A stretch of DNA of 64,000 nt, taken from NCBI GenBank assembly GCA_050740255.1, contig JBOICV010000176.1, positions 1 through 64,000 of the forward strand, in the 5' to 3' direction. The position numbers and the translations under genes are program-made. This stretch comes from JBOICV01 sp050740255 (GTDB lineage: Bacteria; Pseudomonadota; Gammaproteobacteria; Nevskiales; JBOICV01). Below the pieces are notes generated by a model that searched no databases, was not told the origin of the DNA, and saw only the letters and a list, made by a program, of their open reading frames with translations. Shown one piece after another: positions 1-10,452 of this stretch (the first letter of the stretch is position 1; every line of letters starts with the position of its first letter).

Positions 1-1
1 T

Positions 2-781
2 ACTGTAGGAGCGGCTTTAGCCGCGACGGTCGCTGTCGATCGGCAGGTGGAGCCCGGCGAGAACGAACTCAGCGGTTTCGTATTCAAGATTCAGGCGAAT
101 ATGGACCCCAGGCACCGCGACCGCATCGCCTTCCTGCGGGTGTGTTCGGGCAAATACCAGAAGGGCATGCAGCTTTATCACGTGCGTCTCGGCAAATCGG
201 TGCGGGTGAGCGATGCCGTTACCTTCATGGCGGCCGAGCGCCAGCAAGCGGAGGAAGCCTACCCCGGCGACATTCTCGGCCTGCACAATCACGGCACCAT
301 CGCGCTGGCCGACTCTTTCACCGAAGGCGAAGCGCTGCGCTTCTCCGGCATTCCCAATTTCGCGCCGGAGCTATTCCGCCGCGTGGTGTTGAAAGACCCG
401 CTCAAGGCCAAGGCGCTGAACAAAGGTCTCGACCAGCTCTGCGAAGAAGGCGCCACCCAGGTGTTCCGCCCCTTGAGCAATAACGACATCATTCTGGGCG
501 CAGTCGGCACCTTGCAGTTCGATGTAGTGAAGGAAAGGCTGGAAACCGAATACGGCGTCGCCTGCGTGTTCGACACCAGCAATATCCACAACGCGCGCTG
601 GGTGTATTGCGAAGACCCCAAGACTTTGAAGGAATTTCGCGACAAGAACGACGGCCGTCTCGCACTCGATCATTCCGAGTCGCTGGTTTATCTCGCATCC
701 AGCCGCGTGAATTTTGAAATGGCGCAGGAGCGCTTCCCGCAGGTGCGCTTCATGGAGATTCGCGAACACCACAGCCAATGA
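2..781 (+). CDS. prfC: Peptide chain release factor 3, C-terminal part
   Basis: RF3 is a GTPase that recycles RF1/RF2 from the ribosome after termination. The visible part starts in the second half of the protein: [51 protein letters not shown] and RPLSNNDII are hallmark stretches of RF3 domains II and III. About half of the roughly 530-residue protein, including the whole G domain, is absent. The frame is open to base 2, but the first codons are REP sequence rather than RF3-like. A GTG at 47 is unlikely to be the true start. The stop overlaps the ATG of the next gene. The truncation is either a contig edge in a repeat or a true break. Confidence 0.9.
   Translation, partial: TVGAALAATVAVDRQVEPGENELSGFVFKIQANMDPRHRDRIAFLRVCSGKYQKGMQLYHVRLGKSVRVSDAVTFMAAERQQAEEAYPGDILGLHNHGTIALADSFTEGEALRFSGIPNFAPELFRRVVLKDPLKAKALNKGLDQLCEEGATQVFRPLSNNDIILGAVGTLQFDVVKERLETEYGVACVFDTSNIHNARWVYCEDPKTLKEFRDKNDGRLALDHSESLVYLASSRVNFEMAQERFPQVRFMEIREHHSQ
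4..26 (+). repeat. REP-type palindrome at the window edge
   Basis: A TGTAGGAG foot is followed by the arms CGGCT and AGCCG, forming a short hairpin ending in CGA. The same element, with one base changed, recurs at 25206-25228 and in inverted form at 25251-25273. Such GTAG-footed palindromes resemble the REP elements of gammaproteobacteria and normally lie between genes. Here it abuts, in frame, the body of prfC. Confidence 0.75.
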
Positions 782-2117
782 GCAGCGCGCCGCGCGACGA
801 CCCGGCAACACCCGAAGCCGCCGGCGCCAGCGAGTTACGCGCCGCCGGTGCGGTCGAGCCGGGGTTGACCGCGGCGGCTGCGGGGCCGGACCCCTTCGCC
901 GCGCTGCGTTATACCGAGTTCCGCAACCTCATCACCGGCAGCTTTCTCACCACGGTCGCGATTCTGGTGCAGGAAGTCGCACTGGCCTATGAGCTGTATC
1001 GCCTCACCCACGATCCCTTGACGCTGGGCCTCATCGGACTCGCTGAGGCGATTCCCTTCATCTCGCTGGCCTTGTTCGGTGGACACTTCGCCGACCGTTT
1101 CGAGAAGCGCGGCATCATGCAGCGTGCGCTGCTGGTCATCATTGCGGGCTCGATAGTGCTGATAGCACTGACCCATGCGGAAGTGCGCAAGCAAATGCCG
1201 CAAACCACGATGCTGCTGCTCATCTATGCCATGTTCATGCTGGTGGGTTTCGCACGCGGTTTTTACTCGCCCGCAAGTTCCTCGCTGAAGGCCTTCCTGG
1301 TCCCGCGTGCGCTTTACGGCAATTCCGCTACTTGGTCGAGCACCTTCTGGCAGGCTGGTGCGGTTGCCGGGCCGGTGGCAGCCGGCTTTTTGTACGCGGG
1401 TGTCGGCCTCACGGGAGCACTGGTGGTGGCGCTCGCGCTGTTCGCGGCCAACTTCCTGCTGCTGTTCAGTATCAAGAAACGGCCGGTTGCAGCTCTCTCG
1501 GAAGAGGGCGAGACGCTATGGCAAAGCCTGCGCGAAGGCCTCGCCTATGTCTGGCATACCAAAATCATTCTGTACGCGATCTCGCTGGATATGTTCTCGG
1601 TGCTGTTCGGCGGCGTGGTCGCAATTCTGCCGGTCTTCGCCGAAGACATACTCGCGGTCGGACCCGAGGGACTCGGCGTTCTGCGCGCCGCTCCCGCGAT
1701 CGGTGCGATGCTCACCGTGCTATGGCTGGCCTGGCTCCGCCCCTGCAGAAACCCTGGCGCAATATGTTGCTGGCGGTGTTGGGCTTTGGGCTGGCGACGC
1801 TGGTGTTCGGAATATCCGAGAGTTTCTGGCTCTCGGCCGCAGCCTTATTCCTGGTCGGCGCGGCGGACAGCGTCAGCGTGGTGATCCGCCAGACCATCTT
1901 GCAGTCAGTGCCGCCGGATCATCTGCGCGGCCGCGTGCAGTCGGTCAACAGCATTTTCGTCAGCTCGTCGAATGAGCTTGGCGCCTTCGAGTCCGGTGTC
2001 GCGGCGCGGCTGATGGGGGCGGTGCCGTCCGTCATCTTCGGCGGCGCGGTGACGCTGCTGACGGTCGCCTGGATCTGGCGACGCTCGCGGGATTTGCTCG
2101 CTACCCGCCTGCTGTGA
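778..2117 (+). pseudogene. MFS exporter (MFS_3/EntS type) with one frameshift
   Basis: This is a major facilitator transporter of the inner membrane. The first frame (778 to about 1735) encodes a soluble leader, then transmembrane helices with the DRFEKR loop typical of MFS motif A after helix 2, and continues to AIGAMLTVLWLAWL. From about 1735 the homologous sequence continues one frame over with PPLQKPWRNMLLAVLGFGLA, then RQTILQSVPPDHLRGRVQSV and FVSSSNELGAFESG, ending at the TGA at 2115-2117. Both halves match the same family in order, so a single base is missing near 1733-1737. Rejoined, the protein is about 446 residues, a normal MFS length. The start overlaps the prfC stop (ATGA). It is either a recent pseudogene or a sequencing error. 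Confidence 0.8.
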
Positions 2118-2130
2118 GGCAGCCGGAGGG

Positions 2131-3777
2131 TCAATCCGATTGGTGCCGGCGCCAGACGTCCAGCAGCGCACTGAATTTTCTGCCGGCGGGCAGGTTCTCG
2201 TCGGACAGGGCTTCAAGGAAATCCGACAGGCGCTTGGATTTGTAAATCGTGTAAAACGTGAGCCAGATGGTCGGCACCGCCACCACGAAAAAGAATAGCG
2301 CCCGATTAATCAGCGGCGCTTCCGCGTAGGAGATCAGGTTCATTCCCAGGAAGCCGGTAACGACGGTGCCGATGAGGCCAAAGGTCGTGACGACGACGAG
2401 TCGGATCGCGGTGTTCGCTTGACGGCGCAGACTGTCGCTATCGAGATACTGGCTCATGTCGTGTATCTCCTGCTTGACCTCGGCAAACAGCGCGTCCGTA
2501 CCGAGATGCTCGGAGGTCAGCTTGAACAGCGCCTTGGTCTGCGCCTGGTCGGAAAGCTCGTGAAACCAGTAGCGATGCGTGAAGCGCAGGAAGATCTCGA
2601 AGGTCTGGCGGATCGCGCGTTTGAAACGCCTGACCGTGTCGGTATTCTGAATGTCGAGACTGTTGAGGGCTTCCACCAGGCGGTCGGAAAACATGAGCAG
2701 CGCCGCCTTTTGCAGATGCGCGATCATAAACACCAGGAAATACTGATGCCGGAACTGCGCCAGTACACCGGCCTCGCGGCCCGTGAAAAACTTGGATTGA
2801 GCATCGCCGACGACAACCAGGGTATGGCCACAGGACATGAAGCGGGTGCTGGGAATATCCGGTGAATCGCACCAGTAGCGGTCGTAACAGAAGCGGCTAT
2901 CGAAATCGGCTAAATGCTGGTCAGCAAAAGGCAAGGTATCGCCGCTGCCGGTGGCTAGTGCGAGGCGGATGAGGTCGGCGCGTGGTAACGCCCGCGGATT
3001 GTCCACTGCGAGATAGGCCATCAAGGGCATACGGTAGTACTCGAGTTGCCGATAGCGGATCAGCCCCTTTTCCTCGAAGTGATCCAGCACCAGCGGGCGC
3101 ATCAGGAAGGCCCAGTGCGAGGCGATGCACGCTGCGCGGTGCCGGCAGACGAAGCTGAGGTATTTGTCGCGCTTCTCGTAGTCGGACACCGCCAGCATGC
3201 TGCCGTCGGCAGCCAGCCATTCGACGCGATGCATGCAATGCTCGCCATCGCCGGCGTCGGTCCAGTTCGCGGGATAGGTGCGGCCGAAACGGTAAAGCAA
3301 CTCCTGCACCTGGCGTAGCGGGAGCTCGTCGGCAAAAACCTCCATATTCAGCAACACGACATCCACGTCGTAAAAGAAGTACAGATCAACGTGCGCCACG
3401 GATAGCAGCAACGGCGCATCACCCGGTGACGCCGTCACCCGTACCGAGCCTATATCGTCGCGACGGAAAACGCGCATCGACGAGGCGCGCGGATCGCTGC
3501 CGGGCGTAGCGGCGCGGCTCTCGCCATAGATGAAGCGCTGCACATAGGGCAGGAAGCTCACGAATTCGTTGTAGTGGCGCAGCTTGAACTCGCCGGGATC
3601 ACCGGTGAATTCGTCCTGTAGCTCGTGCCAGGGATTATCCGGGCCACCTTTCTGCAGCAGCTCCCAGTGATTCTGGATTTGCGCGCCCTCGCGGATCGGC
3701 ATGAGCTGCAGCGGCCACAGGAAAATCTGCCGGAAGTGACGCACCTGCCTGTTATTCGAGTTCTGTGTCTCCACCAT
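2131..3777 (-). CDS. CorA-like membrane protein with large N-terminal domain
   Basis: The protein has 548 residues. The first 440 or so are predicted soluble and rich in aromatic residues (QIFLWPLQLMP, NEFVSFLPYVQRF). The C-terminus has two hydrophobic helices: VVTTFGLIGTVVTGFLGMN and RALFFFVVAVPTIWLTF. The first ends in GMN, the signature that closes the pore helix of CorA-type Mg2+ channels, followed by a short loop and a second helix exactly as in CorA. A basic/acidic tail (YKSKRLSDFLEAL) follows. The N-terminal domain is much larger than that of classical CorA (about 316 residues in total). Divalent-cation transport is inferred from the topology only. It stands convergent to the MFS gene and downstream of a small DUF5808 gene. 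Confidence 0.6.
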   Translation of the reverse strand: MVETQNSNNRQVRHFRQIFLWPLQLMPIREGAQIQNHWELLQKGGPDNPWHELQDEFTGDPGEFKLRHYNEFVSFLPYVQRFIYGESRAATPGSDPRASSMRVFRRDDIGSVRVTASPGDAPLLLSVAHVDLYFFYDVDVVLLNMEVFADELPLRQVQELLYRFGRTYPANWTDAGDGEHCMHRVEWLAADGSMLAVSDYEKRDKYLSFVCRHRAACIASHWAFLMRPLVLDHFEEKGLIRYRQLEYYRMPLMAYLAVDNPRALPRADLIRLALATGSGDTLPFADQHLADFDSRFCYDRYWCDSPDIPSTRFMSCGHTLVVVGDAQSKFFTGREAGVLAQFRHQYFLVFMIAHLQKAALLMFSDRLVEALNSLDIQNTDTVRRFKRAIRQTFEIFLRFTHRYWFHELSDQAQTKALFKLTSEHLGTDALFAEVKQEIHDMSQYLDSDSLRRQANTAIRLVVVTTFGLIGTVVTGFLGMNLISYAEAPLINRALFFFVVAVPTIWLTFYTIYKSKRLSDFLEALSDENLPAGRKFSALLDVWRRHQSD

Positions 3778-3817
3778 GACGTCCCCGGTGAAAGGCGTGC
3801 TGAGACCTATTCTGGCA

Positions 3818-4060
3818 CTAGCCAGCCAGTTCGGTCACCACAAAGACGATCATCGCTACCAACATCAAAATAATCCCGGCGAATATCGGCGCCGCCCAGG
3901 CGTGCGCCATATTGAAGGTGCCGCCGGGCAAGCGCCGTTTGGGCACAATCAACCGCGGGTCTTCCTTGCAAAAGTAGCCGCCCCAGACGCCGTGGCCCCA
4001 GTGGCGCTCGTCCTCCCAGAGCCTGCGCAATTCTTCTTCGGAGCGGCCGGGCTTGATCAT
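3818..4060 (-). CDS. DUF5808-type small membrane protein
   Basis: An 80-residue protein with an acidic/basic N-terminal helix, then the block WGGYFCKEDPRLIVPKR, which matches the DUF5808 pattern (a hydrophilic motif with DPRL.VPKR followed by NxA.AWAAP). A single C-terminal transmembrane helix follows (IFAGIILMLVAMIVFVVTEL). The function of the family is not known. Its ATG overlaps (ATGA) the stop of a glyoxalase-like remnant upstream, which suggests it was once translationally coupled to that gene. Confidence 0.65.
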   Translation of the reverse strand: MIKPGRSEEELRRLWEDERHWGHGVWGGYFCKEDPRLIVPKRRLPGGTFNMAHAWAAPIFAGIILMLVAMIVFVVTELAG

Positions 4061-4225
4061 TCGGCGTCATTCTGCGCTATGTAAACCGCTTCGACGTTGT
4101 TGCCGTAGGGATCCAGCACAGTTATGGTGAGAGCGAGTCGGCAAGCGCGCGCAGAAGCTTGGCGCCGTCGCCGCGCCAGGCGCTGCCGTGCATGCAGGCG
4201 AGCGTGGTGGGCTCGAGCCAAAACT
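4057..4225 (-). pseudogene. Fused remnants of an MBL hydrolase and a VOC protein
   Basis: Read on the minus strand, bases 4225 to about 4121 encode FWLEPTTLACMHGSAWRGDG and AKLLRALADSLS, the typical end of a metallo-beta-lactamase-fold hydrolase. In the same frame, from about 4120, comes TVLDPYGNNVEAVYIA, the typical last strand of a VOC/glyoxalase-fold protein, ending in a TGA at 4057-4059. Neither gene has its body. This looks like a deletion that joined the tails of two former neighbours. No credible start exists. Confidence 0.5.
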
Positions 4226-4283
4226 TGGCTTCGCCACGGGCCACGCTACGGAGCGTCCGCTTGACCAATGATCGGGCCTCAAC

Positions 4284-4586
4284 TCACAACGCCTTCGCAA
4301 GTGTCTCCGCCATTCTGGTTTGCCAACCAGGGCCAGTCGCTTTCCAGCGATCAATGACGGCGGGGTCGACGCGCAGCGATAACAAGGCTTTGGCAGGTTT
4401 CTTCCCAGGGCCACGTTGCCCTGGCCGGCGTACCGTCGCCTTCGCCCAAAACGCATCGACTGCCGCGCGATCATTGGGATCGTATGGAGTATTTGGATCG
4501 CGCACGCGCTTGCGTGCACGCCCAATAGCGGCCTTTACGGCTGTTGGGCTAGAAGGAAATGAGCTTGAAGTAGTTGCGCGCTTCAT
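4284..4586 (-). CDS. brnA: BrnA antitoxin
   Basis: BrnA is the antitoxin and autorepressor that binds the BrnT RNase toxin. The 100-residue product has a linker with DPNTPYDPNDRAAVDAFW, a basic PGQRGPGKKPAK stretch, and a C-terminal ribbon-helix-helix-like segment ALLSLRVDPAVIDRWKATG followed by WQTRMAETLAKAL, the usual BrnA ending. I chose the ATG at 4586, inside the end of brnT. The open frame extends upstream to 4631, but only through brnT sequence. The overlap of 38 bases with brnT is the typical toxin-first arrangement. Confidence 0.85.
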   Translation of the reverse strand: MKRATTSSSFPSSPTAVKAAIGRARKRVRDPNTPYDPNDRAAVDAFWAKATVRRPGQRGPGKKPAKALLSLRVDPAVIDRWKATGPGWQTRMAETLAKAL

Positions 4587-4821
4587 GGGTGGTGGCCTCT
4601 CGCAAGGAAATGACGTGAATGTCGTCGCCACGCTCGGTGTAGGTCATGTGCACCACGCGGCCCCAGAGCCAGCCGAGCAGATTGAGACGCTGCTCGCTAT
4701 AGGCTTCGCGGTCATCCTCCGCCGTCACCACTGGGTGATCGAATACCGCATCGCAGCCGATGAAATCGAGCTTGTGCCTGGCGATGTTCTCCAGCCGTTT
4801 GGCTTCGTCGAAGGTGACCAC
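4549..4821 (-). CDS. brnT: BrnT ribonuclease toxin
   Basis: BrnT is a small RelE-fold RNase toxin. The 90-residue protein follows the family pattern: FDEAKRLENIARHKLDF (normally with N..KH), FDHPVVTAEDDREAYSEQR, LGWLWGRVVHMTYTERGDDI, HVISLREATTHEARNYF. The last block contains the R/E residues that line the active site in the family. The start is a GTG at 4821. The candidate promoter and two palindromes lie within 55 bases upstream, so the leader must be very short. Confidence 0.88.
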   Translation of the reverse strand: MVTFDEAKRLENIARHKLDFIGCDAVFDHPVVTAEDDREAYSEQRLNLLGWLWGRVVHMTYTERGDDIHVISLREATTHEARNYFKLISF

Positions 4822-4829
4822 GCTGAGAG

Positions 4830-4873
4830 TGTAGCTACAAAATACTCAAAAAGCCAAGTTTTTTGTAGCTACA
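4830..4873 (-). promoter_or_regulatory. brnTA control region with two identical palindromes
   Basis: The perfect palindrome TGTAGCTACA occurs at 4830-4839 and again at 4864-4873. On the minus strand a TTGGCT box and a TACACT box separated by 18 bases lie within this interval, so the palindromes overlap the -10 region and stand just upstream of the -35 region. BrnA proteins repress their own promoter as dimers, so these are the likely operators. Confidence 0.55.
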
Positions 4874-5086
4874 GCGCGGAACGCCGATTGCTGAGCCGCT
4901 CGATGCGTCACAAAGCGTTCGCAACCATCTAACAACTGGATGGAAAATTGCAAATACATAAAAAGATGTCTTAAATCAATATGTTGAAAATTAAAGCGGT
5001 ACAATTGTTTTAAAAGACGAAAAAATGGTTGCAGCAGATGACAAATAATGGCAGAATGAAGGTGGATTGAAATACTGGAGCAAAAA

Positions 5087-5686
5087 ATGGATTCATCGAC
5101 AGCAAATTCTAAAGCCGCGCTTTTCGCGTTCCTGAAAAAGGCCGAGGCCACCGGGATATACAAGGCGAACAACGCAGCCGGGCTTCGTGCCGCAGCGATC
5201 AAGCTTCTCGACGACGTGCAAGACACGGACGATGTTCGTGGTGTGGACGTCGAGCAGGCGGCGCTCCGCTATCACAACAAACATCCTAGTGAGTTGAGTT
5301 CCGGATCTCTGAAGGAATACCAGCGACGTTTGGGGCGGGTACTTGAGGAATTCGCTGCTTTCAACGAAAACCCGGCCGGATACCGCCCAAAGGGTCGGAT
5401 TGCTCGGCACCCAAGCGATAAGGCGAATGGCGATACCGGGAAGAAACCCGGGCGCGACAAGTCCACCAGACCCAACACAACAACTACGGAAGTCTTGTCA
5501 CCGAAAAGTGAATCATCCGGCACCTCAAGTTCGACACTCACAAGCGTTCCGATGCTTCGGTTGAGCTACCCGATTCGCGATGACGTCTTAGCCGAAATCG
5601 CTGTACCTCGTGCAATGACGACTGACGAAGCGAGGCGACTTTGCGCGTTCGTAATGACTCTGGCTAAAGATTTTGCGCCGACTTGA
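5087..5686 (+). CDS. Unknown accessory protein
   Basis: A 199-residue protein I do not recognise. Residues 1-90 are predicted helical (SKAALFAFLKKAEATGIYKA, AAGLRAAAIKLLDDVQDTDD, SGSLKEYQRRLGRVLEEF) and look like a helical bundle of the kind seen in the core-binding region of phage-type recombinases. A disordered basic and Ser/Thr-rich linker spans about 95-150. The C-terminal 45 residues (LRLSYPIRDDVLAEIAVPRA, TTDEARRLCAFVMTLA) form a compact sheet-plus-helix unit. There is no catalytic motif. The upstream region (4874-5086) is markedly AT-rich compared with the rest of the window, which suggests foreign origin. Confidence 0.6.
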   Translation: MDSSTANSKAALFAFLKKAEATGIYKANNAAGLRAAAIKLLDDVQDTDDVRGVDVEQAALRYHNKHPSELSSGSLKEYQRRLGRVLEEFAAFNENPAGYRPKGRIARHPSDKANGDTGKKPGRDKSTRPNTTTTEVLSPKSESSGTSSSTLTSVPMLRLSYPIRDDVLAEIAVPRAMTTDEARRLCAFVMTLAKDFAPT

Positions 5687-5939
5687 AGAAAAGGGGCGGG
5701 CTACCTCGATCTTGCCGAATGGGAAAGCAACGCGGCCTCCAACCCCGCGTTCGCATGCTCGGCATCCAAGGGAAAAGCGCAGTGTCCAAAACTGTGCCCG
5801 CCCATCACCCCTCGCCGTGAGTTTACCGCGCAGCGGTGCTCGACTTGAACGTGGCTTGGACGGCGCGTAGCGCCGTCCCCCGAGAGAAGTGGGGCCACTT
5901 CTAATTGGCACGGACTAAATTTTCCGAACGGGTTGCAGG
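5687..5939. other. Noncoding gap
   Basis: No convincing gene, hairpin terminator or RNA gene was seen between the accessory ORF and the convergent fadH. Short open frames here have no family resemblance. Confidence 0.4.
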
Positions 5940-8009
<2,070 letters not shown>

Positions 8010-8172
8010 TTATTCAGAAGTCGGCGCCGATCATACCCGCGCGCGTCGCCAACGGCATGGTGAGCCAGACCACGCCGCCCGGCGCCATGGCCAATCCCTA
8101 ATTCAGGGGATGGGTCTTGGCTTGCGGCTAGCCGATGATGGCTTTCATACTCCGATGGGGGGATATGAGAGC

Positions 8173-10452
8173 ATGAAAGCAGCTGGCCGCTGGAGCGAGT
8201 GGGTCACTGCGCATCCGCGCCTCATTGCAAGTCTCGCGCTGAGTCTGACCTTGATTGCCGGAATGGGTGCGGCGCGCCTGCGGCTGGTCAGCGATTATCG
8301 AACCTATCTCGCCCCGGATGATGAAAGCACCCAGGCTTTCGCCGAGCTGGAACGGCGCTTTGGCGGCACCGATGAGTTGCTACTGGTGCTGGCGCCCGCG
8401 GATGGCGAGGCGCAAACGCCGACGGCGATCATGCGGGTGGGGAAACTCGCTGATCGGCTGCGCGAAATGCCGGGCGCGGTGCGCGCCAGTTCCATTGCGG
8501 ATCTGCCCCTTGCCTTAAGCGGTGAAGCCGGCGCGACGCTCACCAGCCTTGGCGCACTCGCGCAGGCTGGAAACACGGAGCCGGCGATTTGGGCTGCGGC
8601 CAGCGCGAGCGTTGCGCGGCTCGCCACCAATACTCTGTTGGCGCGGGATGGCTCGATGACCGCCGCTTACGTCACCGTGCGCCTGCCCAATCCCGCCGGG
8701 TTCAGCGACTCGCAACAGGTCATGGATTACGTCACCGAACTCGGGCGTGAGGCGGAAGCGGAGTTTGCGGGCGACCGCATCCTGCGCACCGGTACGGTGC
8801 CGTATTACCACGACATCATGCTGGCGGCGCTACGCGATTTGCTGATCCTATTCCCCTTATGTCTGGCAATGGCGGCGGTGATGCTGCTGAGTCTGCTCGG
8901 CAGCGTGCGCATGGTGCTGGCCTGCGCCGTGCCGGTGCTTTGCGCCGTCGTGACCGGCGTAGGCCTCGCCGGCTGGGGCGGCGTGCAGGTTACCGCCGTG
9001 ACGGTGATCGCGCCCGTGCTCATTCTGGTCGTGTCACTGGCCTATGTGGTGCACGTGGCCGACACTTACTTGCAGATACGCGCGACGGAAGCGTCCACGA
9101 TTCGCGCGGTTCAACTCAGCCTCATAGAGAACCTGCGGCCGACACTGCTGACGGTCGGCACCACCGCCCTGGGTTTCTTCTCGCTCAATTTCAGCGTGGC
9201 CCCGCCCTATCAGGAACTGGGCATGGTGGTGGCGATCGGTGTCGCCATGTCGGCGGTGTTCGTGCTGACCCTGATGCCGGTGCTGTTGATCTGGCTGAAC
9301 CCACCGGCGATGCGTGACAAAAGCCGGTTCCGCCGCGCGGTAGAGCGGCTGGCGGAACGCACGCAGGCGATTGAAAATCCACGCACGCTGCTGGCGCTGG
9401 GCGTCATCACCGCCGGATTGCTGTTGTGTATCGGGCTTAATACGCTCGATGACGATCTGGCCGAGTGGTTTCTGGAAGGAACGCGTCTGCGGCAGGAGAC
9501 GATGGAGATTGATCAGCGGCTGACCGGCGTGCAGCAGATTCACTTTGCCTTGCCGGCGGCGGGCGACGCCGGTGTGCACGATCCAGCCTATCTGCAGAAA
9601 GTTGACGCCTTCGCGCAATGGTTGCGCGGTCAGCCCGACGTGATGAGCGTACGCAGCCTGCCGGATGTGCTGCGTTATCTGCATGAAGCGACCGTACCGG
9701 GCGCGACAGGTTTGCCGCAAAGCCCCGCGCTGGCGGAACAGCTGCTGTGGCTGTACGAGTTCTCAGCGCCACCGGGCGATCGCCTCGGCGGGCTGCTGGA
9801 CGACGAGCGCCGGGCAAGCCTGGTGCACGTCTCGATACGCCACCAGGCAGGGACTGCGTTGCAGGCTCTGGATACCGCAGCGCGTAACTGGCTGGCTGCG
9901 CAAGCGCCCGAGTTCGGCGTGCCTATGGGTTTGAGTGCGGCGATGACTTTCGCGCAGATGGCGCTGCGCAATGCCCCGATCATGTTAATGGCCACGGGCG
10001 CGGTGATGCTGCTGTCCGCGCTCGCCATCGGCTGGTCCCTGCGTTCGGTGCGGCTGGGCTGGATTTGCGTGCCGTCGAATCTGCTGCCGCTGGGGCTCGG
10101 CTATGGTCTGTGGGGTTTGTTGTCCGGCCATGTCGGCGTTGCGCTGTCGCTCGTGGCGGGGGCGGCGCTCGGCATCATTGTGGACGACAGCATTCATATA
10201 CTGCATCGCTACCGCGATGCGCGGCGCGATCTCGGCATGGATGCGACCACGGCCTGCCGCTATACCGTGCGCCGCGTGGGCGGCGCGGTGACGATCACCA
10301 CCATGGTGCTGGTGGTGGGTATGCTGCAAGTGGCTTTTTCAAGCGTCCAGCCCAATCACGAGATCGGGTTGTGGCTCGCGATGACTTTTGCCCTGGCCTG
10401 GTTCTGCGAGCTGGTGATGTTGCCGCAACTGCTGATGCGTTTTGACCGATGA
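8173..10452 (+). CDS. MMPL/RND-superfamily exporter
   Basis: An inner-membrane proton-driven exporter of the MMPL type, 759 residues. An N-terminal helix is followed by a periplasmic domain (DYRTYLAPDDESTQAFAELE), a first bundle of about six helices including LLILFPLCLAMAAVMLLSLL and VTVIAPVLILVVSLAYVVHVAD, then a second periplasmic domain and a second bundle with GAALGIIVDDSIHILHRY. The repeated DxxIH/VVHVAD-type motif is typical. I chose the ATG at 8173; the frame runs back to 8110, but those residues are not family-like. It overlaps the next gene by four bases. This exporter plus LolA-like pair suggests lipid or lipoprotein traffic to the outer membrane. Confidence 0.85.
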   Translation: MKAAGRWSEWVTAHPRLIASLALSLTLIAGMGAARLRLVSDYRTYLAPDDESTQAFAELERRFGGTDELLLVLAPADGEAQTPTAIMRVGKLADRLREMPGAVRASSIADLPLALSGEAGATLTSLGALAQAGNTEPAIWAAASASVARLATNTLLARDGSMTAAYVTVRLPNPAGFSDSQQVMDYVTELGREAEAEFAGDRILRTGTVPYYHDIMLAALRDLLILFPLCLAMAAVMLLSLLGSVRMVLACAVPVLCAVVTGVGLAGWGGVQVTAVTVIAPVLILVVSLAYVVHVADTYLQIRATEASTIRAVQLSLIENLRPTLLTVGTTALGFFSLNFSVAPPYQELGMVVAIGVAMSAVFVLTLMPVLLIWLNPPAMRDKSRFRRAVERLAERTQAIENPRTLLALGVITAGLLLCIGLNTLDDDLAEWFLEGTRLRQETMEIDQRLTGVQQIHFALPAAGDAGVHDPAYLQKVDAFAQWLRGQPDVMSVRSLPDVLRYLHEATVPGATGLPQSPALAEQLLWLYEFSAPPGDRLGGLLDDERRASLVHVSIRHQAGTALQALDTAARNWLAAQAPEFGVPMGLSAAMTFAQMALRNAPIMLMATGAVMLLSALAIGWSLRSVRLGWICVPSNLLPLGLGYGLWGLLSGHVGVALSLVAGAALGIIVDDSIHILHRYRDARRDLGMDATTACRYTVRRVGGAVTITTMVLVVGMLQVAFSSVQPNHEIGLWLAMTFALAWFCELVMLPQLLMRFDR

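Noticed and set aside
3807..4070. Alternative minus-strand frame overlapping the DUF5808 gene (87 codons)
   Set aside because: It is arginine-rich shadow coding; the overlapping 80-residue frame has a family match and a membrane helix.
8014..8088. 24-codon minus-strand frame just upstream of fadH
   Set aside because: It has an ATG and a stop but no ribosome-binding site of note, no known leader-peptide features and no conserved pattern.
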